Shown here piece by piece: positions 53,722 to 62,545 of a stretch of 64,000 bases of DNA. This stretch comes from Streptomyces europaeiscabiei (lineage in GTDB: Bacteria > Actinomycetota > Actinomycetes > Streptomycetales > Streptomycetaceae), in contig NZ_CP107841.1 of NCBI RefSeq assembly GCF_036346855.1, forward strand, positions 9,614,001-9,678,000. Reading direction: 5' to 3'. A program made the position numbers and the translations under genes. A model generated the notes under the pieces. It saw only the letters and a list, made by a program, of their open reading frames with translations. It made no database searches and was not told the origin of the DNA. Every line of letters starts with the position of its first letter. Within the stretch, counting starts at the first letter, position 1.

Positions 53722-55757
53722 CGGAGGAAGGCGGCGGCCACGCCGGCGTCGACCGGGACGTGCAGACCGGTGGTGTGCGTCAGCTCCCCGCCCGTCAGCG
53801 CGAACACCGCGTTCGCCACGTGGTCCGGCAGCACCTCGCGCTTGAGGATGGTCCGCTGCGCGTAGAACTCGCCCAGCTTCTCCTCCTCGATCCCGTAGGT
53901 CGCCGCACGCTGCGCGCCCCAGCCCGCCGCGAAGATCCCGGAGCCACGCACCACACCGTCGGGGTTGACCCCGTTGACGCGGATACCGTGCTCACCCAGC
54001 TCGGCGGCCAGCAGCCGCACCTGGTGCGCCTGGTCGGCCTTGGTGGCGGAGTAGGCGATGTTGTTGGGTCCGGCGAAGACGGCGTTCTTCGAGGCGATGT
54101 AGACGATGTCGCCGCCCAGCCCCTGCGCGATCATCACGCGGGCCGCCTCGCGCGACACGAGGAAGGAACCGCGCGCCATGATGTCGTGCTGGAGATCCCA
54201 GTCCCTGGCCGACGTCTCCAGCAGCGGCTTGGAGATCGAGATGCCCGCGTTGTTGACGACGAGGTCGACACCGCCGAAGGCCAGCGCGGCGGCCTTGAAG
54301 GCCGCACCGATCTGCTCCTCGTCCGTCACGTCGACGGTGACGGCCACGGCCTTGTCGGCCCCGCCCAGCTCCTCGGCGACGGCGGCGGCGTTCTCGCCGT
54401 TGAGATCGGCGACGACGACACACGCCCCCTCGGCGACCAGCCGGTGGGCGATCGCCTTGCCGATCCCGCTGCCCGCACCCGTGACGAGCGCGACTCGCGT
54501 CGCGAGCGGCTTCGCCTTGGGCATCCGCTGGAGCTTTGCCTCCTCCAGCGCCCAGTACTCGATGCGGAACTTCTCCGACTCCTCGATCGGCGCGTACGTC
54601 GACACGGCCTCGGCGCCCCGCATCACGTTGATCGCGTTGACGTAGAACTCGCCGGCCACCCGCGCGGTCTGCTTGTCCTTGCCGAAGCTGAACATGCCGA
54701 CCCCCGGGATCAGCACGATCGCCGGGTCGGCGCCGCGCATCGCGGGGGAGTCGGGCTCGGCGTGCCGCTGGTAGTAGGCGGCGTACTCGTCCCGGTACTC
54801 GGCGTGCAGCTCCTTCAGCCGCGCGATCGCCGCGTCGAGATCGGCGGTCGGCGGAAGGTCCAGCACGAGCGGCCGGACCTTCGTACGCAGGAAGTGGTCG
54901 GGGCACGAGGTGCCCAGGGCGGCGAGCCGCGGGTGCTCCGCGCTCGCCAGGAAGTCGAGGACGACCTCCGCGTCGGTGAAGTGCCCGACCTGCGGCCTGT
55001 CCTGCGAGGCGATCGCCCGGATGTGCGGCGCCAGGGCGGCGGCCCGCTCCCCGCGCTCCGGGGCGGCGAGCGCCGCGTACCCCTCGACGGCGGGCCCGAA
55101 CGGCTCGGCCTTCCCGCGCTCGACGAGGAACTGCTCGGCCGTACGGATGATGTGCAGCGAGTTCTTCTCGCACTCCTCGGCGGTGTCACCCCAGGCGGTG
55201 ATCCCGTGTCCGCCCAGCACGCACCCGATGGCCTGCGGGTTCTCCCGCTTGACCGCCGCGATGTCCAGCCCGAGCTGGAAGCCGGGTCGCCGCCACGGCA
55301 CCCACACCACGCTGTCCCCGAAACACTCGGCGGTCAGCTTCTCCCCGTCGGCCGCGCAGGCGAGCGCGATCCCGGAGTCGGGGTGCAGGTGATCGACGTG
55401 GGCGGCGTCCACCAGCCCGTGCATGGCGGTGTCGATGGACGGCGCCGCCCCACCCTTGCCGTGCAGGCAGTAGTCGAACGCGGCCACCATCTCGTCCTCG
55501 CGCTCGACGCCCGGGTACACGTCGACGAGCGCCCGCATGCGGTCGAGCCGCAGCACGGCCAGCCCCGCCTCGGTGAGCGTCCCGAGGTCACCGCCGGACC
55601 CCTTCACCCACATCAGCTCCACATCACCTCCGGTGACGGGATCGGTGTCGGTCCCCTTGGCGGACGTGTTGCCACCGGCGTAGTTGGTGTTGCGGGGATC
55701 GGCACCGAGCCGACGGGACCGGGCGAGCAGAGCTGCGGCTTCGGAATGGGTTGCCAT
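53718..55757 (-). CDS. rhaEW: Rhamnulose-1-phosphate aldolase / lactaldehyde dehydrogenase fusion
   Basis: The N-terminal ~400 residues are a class II aldolase that splits rhamnulose 1-phosphate into DHAP and L-lactaldehyde; zinc-site segments are V-D-H-L-H-P-D-S-G and G-G-H-G-I-T-A-W-G. The C-terminal ~260 residues are an SDR with T-G-A-G-S-G-I-G-K at ~422, N-N-A-G, and the catalytic Y-S-A-T-K at ~566, thought to oxidise L-lactaldehyde to L-lactate. At 679 residues it matches RhaEW/YuxG-type fusions. It is translationally coupled to rhaB. Confidence 0.93.
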   Translation of the reverse strand: MATHSEAAALLARSRRLGADPRNTNYAGGNTSAKGTDTDPVTGGDVELMWVKGSGGDLGTLTEAGLAVLRLDRMRALVDVYPGVEREDEMVAAFDYCLHGKGGAAPSIDTAMHGLVDAAHVDHLHPDSGIALACAADGEKLTAECFGDSVVWVPWRRPGFQLGLDIAAVKRENPQAIGCVLGGHGITAWGDTAEECEKNSLHIIRTAEQFLVERGKAEPFGPAVEGYAALAAPERGERAAALAPHIRAIASQDRPQVGHFTDAEVVLDFLASAEHPRLAALGTSCPDHFLRTKVRPLVLDLPPTADLDAAIARLKELHAEYRDEYAAYYQRHAEPDSPAMRGADPAIVLIPGVGMFSFGKDKQTARVAGEFYVNAINVMRGAEAVSTYAPIEESEKFRIEYWALEEAKLQRMPKAKPLATRVALVTGAGSGIGKAIAHRLVAEGACVVVADLNGENAAAVAEELGGADKAVAVTVDVTDEEQIGAAFKAAALAFGGVDLVVNNAGISISKPLLETSARDWDLQHDIMARGSFLVSREAARVMIAQGLGGDIVYIASKNAVFAGPNNIAYSATKADQAHQVRLLAAELGEHGIRVNGVNPDGVVRGSGIFAAGWGAQRAATYGIEEEKLGEFYAQRTILKREVLPDHVANAVFALTGGELTHTTGLHVPVDAGVAAAFLR

Positions 55758-55811
55758 GTGCGATCAATCCTTACGGTGACGTGTGCAGAGAGGGGGGAGT
55801 GCAGTGCCCCT

Positions 55812-55860
55812 TCAGGGGCGCGGGGAACTGCGCGACCAGCCACGAACCGGCCCGCAGTCC
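55812..55860. repeat. Single copy of the intergenic GGGGCGCGGGGAACTGCGCGA element
   Basis: TCAGGGGCGCGGGGAACTGC at 55812 continues with GCGA and then CCGCAGTC a little later, matching the right arm at 3434-3480. A short palindrome GCCCCTTCAGGGGC overlaps its start. It sits in the 161-bp gap between rhaI and rhaEW, so it may affect the shared transcript. Confidence 0.8.
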
Positions 55861-55918
55861 GCATCCGACGGAACGTGGCAGACGAAATACGGCAATCGGC
55901 TTCAGCCCGGCGCAGCGG

Positions 55919-57079
55919 TCACGCCCCCCAACCCGCCTGCTCTCCACCCACCCGCTCCTCAACGATCTTCGAGGCCCATCCGGACCGGCGGTACGCCCCC
56001 ATGGGGTCGGCGTCCAGCCCCATCTCCTCGCGCACCTCACGCAGCAACGGCCGCACATCCGTGTTGTACGCGTCCATCAGCACCGCGTTGGCCTCCAGCA
56101 CATCCCCGGCCTGCTGAGCGGAGCGCAACGCGTCCCGGTCCACCAGCAGCGCCTTGGCCGTGGCCTCCTGCACGTTCATCACCGACCGGATGATCGCCGG
56201 GATCTTCGCCTCGATGTTGTGGCACTGGTCGAGCATGAACGCGACCTCGGGAGTGAACCCGCCGCCACGCACGACCTCGTACATGATCCGGAAGAGCTGG
56301 AACGGGTCGGCGGAACCCACCATCAGGTCGTCGTCGGCGTAGAACCGCGAGTTGAAGTCGAACGCGCCGAGCTTCCCCTCGCGCAGCAGCGTCGCCACGA
56401 TGAACTCGATGTTGGTCCCCGGCGCGTGGTGCCCGGTGTCGACCACGACCTGCGCCTTCGGACCGAGCTTCAGGCAGTGGGCGTAGGCGGTGCCCCAGTC
56501 CGGCACGTCGGTCGCGTAGAACGCCGGCTCGAAGAACTTGTACTCCAGCAGCATCCGCTGCTCGTCCCCGAGCCGCTCGTAGACCTCGGCGAGCGCCTCG
56601 GCCAGCCGGTCCTGCCGCTCACGGATGTCGTCCTGGCCGGGATAGTTCGTACCGTCCGCGAACCACAGCTTCAGGTCCCGGGACCCGGTCGCGTCCATGA
56701 TGTCGACGCACTCCAGCAGATGATCGACCGCCTTGCGGCGGATCGCCGCCTGAGGGTGGCAGACGCTGCCCAGCTTGTAGTCGTCGTCCTGGAAGGTGTT
56801 GGAGTTGATGGCGCCCAGCTTCACGCCACGCTGCTCGGCGTGCTTCGCGAGGGCCGCGTAGTCCTCGACCTTGTCCCAGGGGATGTGCAGCGCCACGGTC
56901 GGGGCCACCCCGGTGAACTCGTGGACCTTCCCGGCGTCGTCCAGCTTCTCCCAGGGATTGCGCGGAACACCCTGTTGGGCGAACACCTTGAAGCGCGTTC
57001 CCGAGTTCCCGTACGCCCACGACGGCGTCTCGACGGCCTGTGTTTTGAGGGCGGCCTTCACCGCGGCGAGCTCGGTCAC
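55919..57079 (-). CDS. rhaI: L-rhamnose isomerase
   Basis: RhaI converts L-rhamnose to L-rhamnulose. The 386-residue TIM-barrel protein is of the Pseudomonas stutzeri-like type. Metal-site segments include L-L-E-Y-K-F-F-E-P near 198, V-V-D-T-G-H-H-A-P near 235 and F-D-F-N-S-R-F-Y near 268. The start is GTG 57079 with GGAG eight bases upstream. First gene of the minus-strand rha unit, divergent from the importer; operator-like palindromes lie in the intergenic region. Confidence 0.95.
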   Translation of the reverse strand: MTELAAVKAALKTQAVETPSWAYGNSGTRFKVFAQQGVPRNPWEKLDDAGKVHEFTGVAPTVALHIPWDKVEDYAALAKHAEQRGVKLGAINSNTFQDDDYKLGSVCHPQAAIRRKAVDHLLECVDIMDATGSRDLKLWFADGTNYPGQDDIRERQDRLAEALAEVYERLGDEQRMLLEYKFFEPAFYATDVPDWGTAYAHCLKLGPKAQVVVDTGHHAPGTNIEFIVATLLREGKLGAFDFNSRFYADDDLMVGSADPFQLFRIMYEVVRGGGFTPEVAFMLDQCHNIEAKIPAIIRSVMNVQEATAKALLVDRDALRSAQQAGDVLEANAVLMDAYNTDVRPLLREVREEMGLDADPMGAYRRSGWASKIVEERVGGEQAGWGA

Positions 57080-57106
57080 GTCAGGGCTCCTACCGACTTC
57101 GATGTC

Positions 57107-57283
57107 TGAAACGATTCAGCACCGGAAACTATGAGTGGCTCGCCTCACTGTCAACCCCTGCACTCAATATCGTTCGCCGTGACCCTGTTGTGACCACTTC
57201 TATCGAAAGAATTTCGACCGAAACCCATTGACGTGACATGCGTGTGATGCCTAACGTCCCGGCAACCCAGTTGAAACCTTTCA
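57107..57283. promoter_or_regulatory. LacI-type operators between rhaI and the rhamnose importer
   Basis: TGAAACGATTCA (57107-57118) and TGAAACCTTTCA (57272-57283) share a TGAAAC-N-TTCA pattern typical of LacI-family operators. The first lies 28 bases ahead of the rhaI start, the second 55 bases ahead of the importer start. A third palindrome, TCGAAAGAATTTCGA, is midway at 57203-57217. No rhamnose regulator gene is found next to them in the window. Confidence 0.6.
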
Positions 57284-57337
57284 CGGCGCAGTGAGGCAGC
57301 TTCTCAGCCAGCCACCGGCCGTCGTCGAGGAGCCCCC

Positions 57338-58855
57338 ATGACCCACCGGTCCGACACGGGTCCGGCCCCCGTTCTCGCGTTGAAGGGCATTTCCAAGTCC
57401 TTCGGCGCCGTACGCGCCCTGCGGGACGTGTCCCTCGAACTGTTCCCGGGCGAGGTGCACGCACTCGCCGGGGAGAACGGCGCGGGCAAGTCGACCCTGA
57501 TCAAGAGCCTCGCCGGGGTGCACCGACCGGATTCCGGTCAGGTGCTCCTCGACGGCGAGCCCACGGTCTTCCACGGCCCGGCCGACGCCCGGGACGCGGG
57601 CATCGCCGTGATCTACCAGGAGCCCACTCTCTTCCCCGACCTTTCGATCGCCGAAAACATCTTCATGGGCCGCCAGCCGCGCCGCGCCCTCGGCCGCATC
57701 GACCACAAGGCCACCCATGCGGCGACTCTCGCCCTGATGCAGCGGCTCGGTGTCGAACTCGACCCCGACCGCCCGGCGCGCGGCCTGTCCATCGCCGACC
57801 AGCAGATCGTCGAGATCGCCAAGGCGCTCTCCTTCGACGCCCGCGTCCTGATCATGGACGAGCCGACGGCGGCCCTCACCGGCAGCGAGGTGGCCCGGCT
57901 CTTCGGTGTCGTCCGCACCCTGCGCGAGCAGGGCTCCGCCGTCCTCTTCATCTCCCACCGTCTGGAGGAGATCTTCCAGATCTGCCAGCGGGTCACCACC
58001 CTGCGCGACGGCGCCTGGATCGCCAGCGAACCGGTCGAGGGCATGACCGAGGACGACCTGGTCCGCCGCATGGTCGGCCGCGACCTGGCGGAGCTGTACC
58101 CGAAGCAGGAGGTCGAGCCGGGCGAGGTCGCGCTGAGCGTGCGCCGGCTGACCCGCGAGGGCGTCTTCACCGATGTCTCCTTCGACGTCCGCCGCGGCGA
58201 GATCGTCGGCCTGGCCGGCCTCGTCGGCGCCGGCCGCACGGAGGTGGCGCGGGCCGTCTTCGGCATCGACCGCTGGGACGCGGGCGAGGTCGACCTCGAC
58301 GGCAAGGCGCTCACCAACGGCGCCCCCTCCACCGCGATGGCCGCCGGGCTCGCCCTGGTCCCCGAGGACCGCCGCGCCCAGGGCCTGGTGATGGACATGT
58401 CCATCGAGCGGAACATCGGGCTCACCGGACTCCGCAAGACCGTGAAGGCCGGCCTCGTCGACCGCGGCGCCGAACGCAGCCGCTCCCTCGACTGGGCCGT
58501 CAAGCTCCAGGTGAAGTACGCCCGGATCGCCGACACCGTCAACACGCTGTCCGGCGGCAACCAGCAGAAGGTCGTCCTCGCCAAGTGGCTCGCCACCGGG
58601 CCGAAGGTGCTGATCGTCGACGAGCCCACCCGCGGCATCGACGTCGGTACGAAGGCCGAGGTGCACCGCCTCCTCAGCCAGCTCGCCGCCGACGGCGTGG
58701 CCGTACTGATGATCTCCTCCGACCTGCCCGAGATCCTCGGCATGGCCGACCGCGTGCTCGTGATGCACGAGGGTCGGCTCACCGCCGAGATCCCTCGCTC
58801 CGAAGCCACCGAGGAATCCGTGATGGCCGCAGCCACCGGGAGGGCCGCCGCATGA
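57338..58855 (+). CDS. rhaT: Rhamnose ABC importer ATPase (two nucleotide-binding domains)
   Basis: The 505-residue sugar importer ATPase has two fused ABC domains. The first has Walker [10 protein letters not shown] at ~45 and Walker B L-I-M-D-E-P-T at ~171. The second has the degenerate G-L-V-G-A-G-R-T-E usual in RbsA-like proteins and a good signature L-S-G-G-N-Q-Q-K near 406. It is first in a four-gene importer operon and overlaps the next gene by ATGA. The rhamnose assignment rests on the surrounding rha genes. Confidence 0.92.
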   Translation: MTHRSDTGPAPVLALKGISKSFGAVRALRDVSLELFPGEVHALAGENGAGKSTLIKSLAGVHRPDSGQVLLDGEPTVFHGPADARDAGIAVIYQEPTLFPDLSIAENIFMGRQPRRALGRIDHKATHAATLALMQRLGVELDPDRPARGLSIADQQIVEIAKALSFDARVLIMDEPTAALTGSEVARLFGVVRTLREQGSAVLFISHRLEEIFQICQRVTTLRDGAWIASEPVEGMTEDDLVRRMVGRDLAELYPKQEVEPGEVALSVRRLTREGVFTDVSFDVRRGEIVGLAGLVGAGRTEVARAVFGIDRWDAGEVDLDGKALTNGAPSTAMAAGLALVPEDRRAQGLVMDMSIERNIGLTGLRKTVKAGLVDRGAERSRSLDWAVKLQVKYARIADTVNTLSGGNQQKVVLAKWLATGPKVLIVDEPTRGIDVGTKAEVHRLLSQLAADGVAVLMISSDLPEILGMADRVLVMHEGRLTAEIPRSEATEESVMAAATGRAAA

Positions 58856-59892
58856 CGGTGACCACCCCTCAGAACACCCCCGTCGCCGAGGTGCCCAAGT
58901 CCAGCGGCACCCGGCTCGTGGACCGCGTCTTCAAGATGCGTGAACTCGCCATCCTGGCCGTCTTCCTGGTGATGATCGTCGTCACCCAGCTCGGCAACAG
59001 CGAGTTCCTCACCGAGCAGGGCATCAAGGACCTCCTGCTCAACGCGACCATCCTGGTACTGGTCGCCGTCGGCCAGTCGCTGGTCGTCATCACCCGGAAC
59101 GTCGACCTGTCGGTCGGCTCCACCCTCGGCATCAGCGCCTTCGCCGCCGGCACCTATCTCCAGGGCGGCGGGAACGCGGTCGTGGCCGTGTTCCTGGCGG
59201 TCCTGATGGGCATCGGCTTCGGCCTGCTGAACGGTCTGCTGGTCAGCCTCGGCCAGGTGCCCGCCCTCGTCGTCACCCTCGGCACGCTCTACATCATCCG
59301 GGGCATCGACTCGATCTGGGTCGGCTCCCGCCAGATCACCGCGTCCGCCCTGCCCGACGGATTCATCGACTTCGGCTCCGGCGGCATCTCCGCGGTGCCG
59401 TATCTGGCACTGATCGCGGTGGCGGTGCTGGTGGCCACGGCGTACTACATGAAGCACTTCGGCAGCGGCCGCGAGCTGTACGCCCTCGGCTCCAACCCGG
59501 AGGCCGCCCGCCTCGCCGGCATCCCGGTCCGCAAGCGGATCCTGGTGGCGTACACCTTCTGCGGCGCCCTCGCGGGCCTCGCCGGAGCGCTGTACCTGGC
59601 CCGCTTCGGCAACGTCGACTCCAGCACCGGCAACGGCTACGAACTCACCGTCGTCAGCGCGGTCGTGGTCGGCGGCGTCGTCTTCACCGGCGGCTCCGGC
59701 AGTGTCTACGGCGCGGCGCTCGGCGCCCTGCTGCTGACCTCCATCAACAGCGTGCTGCCCGCCCTCGGTGTCAGCTCGGTGTGGGTGCTGGCCATCAACG
59801 GCATCCTGCTCATCCTCGCCATCGCCGTGGACCGTGTGGTCGCGCTGAGGGTGGCGGCCGCCCTGAAGAAGAGGAACGCCCGCCATGGCTGA
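58852..59892 (+). CDS. rhaP: Rhamnose ABC importer permease 1
   Basis: The 346-residue protein has about nine to ten hydrophobic segments and the sugar-permease signatures [11 protein letters not shown] and [12 protein letters not shown]. It forms the membrane channel together with the second permease. Start ATG 58852 overlaps the ATPase stop; its own stop overlaps the next start by eight bases. Confidence 0.92.
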   Translation: MTVTTPQNTPVAEVPKSSGTRLVDRVFKMRELAILAVFLVMIVVTQLGNSEFLTEQGIKDLLLNATILVLVAVGQSLVVITRNVDLSVGSTLGISAFAAGTYLQGGGNAVVAVFLAVLMGIGFGLLNGLLVSLGQVPALVVTLGTLYIIRGIDSIWVGSRQITASALPDGFIDFGSGGISAVPYLALIAVAVLVATAYYMKHFGSGRELYALGSNPEAARLAGIPVRKRILVAYTFCGALAGLAGALYLARFGNVDSSTGNGYELTVVSAVVVGGVVFTGGSGSVYGAALGALLLTSINSVLPALGVSSVWVLAINGILLILAIAVDRVVALRVAAALKKRNARHG

Positions 59893-60904
59893 CTCCACCC
59901 TGTCGCGTGCGAGCAGCTGGTCCGCCCTGAAAAGGTGGGACTCAGCCGTCGGCGCCACGTTCATCGTCGTGCTCCTGTTGTCCTTCTCCACCGTGGACGG
60001 CTTCGGCAACGCCCTCAACCTGTCCTTCCTCATCGGCAACACCCTGCCGATCGCGCTGGTCGCCCTCCCGATGACCCTCCTCGTGGTCGCCGGCGAGATC
60101 GATCTGTCGGTCGCCTCCACCGCCGGTCTGTCCGGCGCGGTGATGGGCGCCCTGTGGAACCAGGGCATGACCATCGAGGCGATCATCCCGATCTGCCTGC
60201 TCCTCGGCGTCGTCTGCGGACTGATCAACGGCCTGCTGGTCACCCGGCTCGGCCTGTCCTCCCTCGCCGTCACCATCGGTACGCTCGCCGCCTACCGGGG
60301 CATCGCACAGATCGTGCTCGGCTCCGACGCGGTGACCGACTTCCCCACCCAGTACCTGGACTTCGCTGCCGGCCGGATCGGCGACAGCTTCGTCCCGCAG
60401 GCCTTCATCCCCTTCCTGGTACTGCTCGTCATCGCCGTGATCGCCCTGCACGCCACCCCGTTCGGGCGCTCCCTGTTCGCGATCGGCGCCAGTGAGGAGG
60501 CCGCGCGCTTCACCGGTATCCGCGTCAAGCGGCAGAAGCTGATCCTCTTCACGGTGACCGGCCTCATGGCCTCCCTCACCGGGATCTTCTGGGCGCTGCA
60601 CTACGCAAGCGCCCGCTACGACAACGCGACCGGACTCGAACTCTCCGTCATCGCCGCCGTGTTGCTCGGCGGCATCGACTTCGACGGAGGCAAGGGGACG
60701 CTCGGCGGCGCGATCGCCGGTGTGTTCCTGCTCGGCACCCTGCAGAACGTGATGAGCCTGCAGGACGTCTCTGCGCAGTCGCAGATCGTCGTCACCGGTG
60801 TCCTGCTCGTGCTGTCCGTGCTCGGCCCCCGGGTCGCACGGCAGGTCGCTCTCGCCAGAGCCGGGCGAAAATCCGGGCTCGGCCCCGCCGGAAAGGCTGT
60901 TTGA
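59885..60904 (+). CDS. rhaQ: Rhamnose ABC importer permease 2
   Basis: The 339-residue partner permease has the same family marks: A-G-E-I-D-L-S-V-A-S-T near 75 and G-A-S-E-E-A-A-R-F-T-G-I near 200. Two different permeases in tandem are typical of the RhaSTPQ rhamnose importer. It overlaps the first permease by eight bases (ATGGCTGA). Confidence 0.92.
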   Translation: MADSTLSRASSWSALKRWDSAVGATFIVVLLLSFSTVDGFGNALNLSFLIGNTLPIALVALPMTLLVVAGEIDLSVASTAGLSGAVMGALWNQGMTIEAIIPICLLLGVVCGLINGLLVTRLGLSSLAVTIGTLAAYRGIAQIVLGSDAVTDFPTQYLDFAAGRIGDSFVPQAFIPFLVLLVIAVIALHATPFGRSLFAIGASEEAARFTGIRVKRQKLILFTVTGLMASLTGIFWALHYASARYDNATGLELSVIAAVLLGGIDFDGGKGTLGGAIAGVFLLGTLQNVMSLQDVSAQSQIVVTGVLLVLSVLGPRVARQVALARAGRKSGLGPAGKAV

Positions 60905-61031
60905 AAGCTGCCGGTCCCCTGTGGCCGGCCGCGCCCCACGCGGCGGAAGCCGCACACAAGTACAGCCGTGCGCCCCTGAGAACAGCGACGGGGCGCGTCA
61001 CACCACACCTCCTCGAAAAGGAACCCTCGTC

Positions 61032-62114
61032 ATGCGCAGAGCAACCCTTCGTCGCTCCTGTGCGGCTCTCGCCGCCGTCACCTCCTTCGCCCTCGCCGTC
61101 ACCGCCTGTGGCGGTACCACGAAGAGCGACGTCAAGGACGACTCCGCCTCCGCCGCGGCCACCGGCAAGGCCGACCCGAACGCCGAGCTGAAGAAGGGCC
61201 TGACCGTCGGCTTCCTGCCGAAGCAGGTCAACAACCCGTACTTCACCTCCGCCGACAAGGGCGGCGAGGCGGCCCTGAAGGAGCTGGGCTCCAGCTACAA
61301 GGAGGTCGGCCCGTCCAGCGCCACGGACACCTCCGGCCAGGTGAACTACGTCAACACGCTCACCCAGCAGCAGGTCGACGCCATGGCCGTCTCCGCGCAG
61401 GACCCGGGCGCCCTGTGCACCGCGCTCAAGCAGGCCATGAGCAACGACATCAAGGTCGTCACCTACGACTCCGACACCAAGCCGGAGTGCCGCAACGCCT
61501 TCGTCTCACAGGCCAGCGCCGAGGACCTGGGCCGCACCGAGGTCCAGCTGCTCGCCGAGCAGATCGGCTACAAGGGCGAGATCGCGGTCCTGTCCGCAGC
61601 GCAGACCGCGACCAACCAGAACACCTGGATCGAGTTCATGAAGGACGAACTCACCGACCCCAAGTACAAGGACATCAAGCTCGTCAAGGTCGCCTACGGT
61701 GACGACGACGCCCAGAAGTCCTTCCAGCAGACCCAGGGCCTCCTCCAGGAGTACCCGAACCTGAAGGGGATCATCTCCCCGACCACGGTCGGCATCAAGG
61801 CCGCCGCCCAGTACCTGTCGGGCTCCAAGTACAAGGGCAAGGTCAAGCTGACCGGCCTCGGCACCCCCAACGACATGCGCAAGTACGTCAAGGACGGCAC
61901 CGTCGAGGGCTTCGAGCTGTGGGACCCGGCGAAGCTCGGCGAGCTGGCCGCCCGTACCGCGGTGGCGCTGGTCTCCGGCCAGATCACCGGCAAGGAGGGC
62001 GAGACCTTCACCGCCGGTGACATGGGCGAGTACACCATCGGCAAGGACGGCGTGATCAGCCTCGGCAAGCCGACCGTCTTCACCAAGGACAACATCGACA
62101 AGTTCAACTTCTGA
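61032..62114 (+). CDS. rhaS: Rhamnose-binding lipoprotein
   Basis: This 360-residue lipoprotein should bind L-rhamnose outside the membrane. The signal peptide ends in the lipobox A-V-T-A-C. The body is a Peripla_BP_4 fold: V-G-F-L-P-K-Q-V-N-N-P-Y-F near 58, V-V-T-Y-D-S-D near 145, and D-L-G-R-T-E-V. AAAAGGAA lies about ten bases before ATG 61032. It is intact, unlike the two binding-protein remnants at 32423 and 39170, and is only distantly similar to them. Confidence 0.92.
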   Translation: MRRATLRRSCAALAAVTSFALAVTACGGTTKSDVKDDSASAAATGKADPNAELKKGLTVGFLPKQVNNPYFTSADKGGEAALKELGSSYKEVGPSSATDTSGQVNYVNTLTQQQVDAMAVSAQDPGALCTALKQAMSNDIKVVTYDSDTKPECRNAFVSQASAEDLGRTEVQLLAEQIGYKGEIAVLSAAQTATNQNTWIEFMKDELTDPKYKDIKLVKVAYGDDDAQKSFQQTQGLLQEYPNLKGIISPTTVGIKAAAQYLSGSKYKGKVKLTGLGTPNDMRKYVKDGTVEGFELWDPAKLGELAARTAVALVSGQITGKEGETFTAGDMGEYTIGKDGVISLGKPTVFTKDNIDKFNF

Positions 62115-62165
62115 TCCGTCGAACCGGCGTCACAGCCACCCCCCTCACCCCAGGAGCGGTACCTC

Positions 62166-62486
62166 ATGCAGCGCGTCTGCTTCCTCCTCAAGGTCCGTCA
62201 GGACCGGATCGACGAGTACCGCGAGCGGCACGCCGCCGTGTGGCCGGAGATGCTTAAGGCGCTCTCGGCCACCGGCTGGCACAACTACTCCCTCTTCCTG
62301 CGCGACGACGGCCTCCTCGTCGGCTATCTGGAGACCGAGGACTTCCAGGCAGCCCTCGCCGGCATGGAGGCCGCCGAGGTCAACGCCCGCTGGCAGAAGG
62401 AGATGGCGCCGTTCTTCGAGTCCCTCGACGGCGCCCGGCCCGATGAGGCCATGAAGCCTCTCACCGAGGTCTTCCACCTCGCCTGA
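62166..62486 (+). CDS. rhaM: L-rhamnose mutarotase
   Basis: RhaM interconverts alpha- and beta-L-rhamnose so that imported sugar fits the isomerase. The 106-residue protein has the family motif Y-R-E-R-H-A-A-V-W-P-E-M with the active His, N-Y-S-L-F-L-R-D-D, and the A-R-W-Q-K-E-M segment. AGGAG lies upstream of ATG 62166, and it follows the binding-protein gene by 51 bases in the same operon. Confidence 0.95.
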   Translation: MQRVCFLLKVRQDRIDEYRERHAAVWPEMLKALSATGWHNYSLFLRDDGLLVGYLETEDFQAALAGMEAAEVNARWQKEMAPFFESLDGARPDEAMKPLTEVFHLA

Positions 62487-62545
62487 CCCCCCCAGGTCGC
62501 AGCACCCTCCCCCTCCCCATTTCGCTCGACAATGGAGTCCCCGAG

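Noticed and set aside
57613..60276. An 887-codon minus-strand open frame opposite the rhamnose importer
   Set aside because: It is antisense to three overlapping, well-recognised genes and is a by-product of their third-position GC bias.
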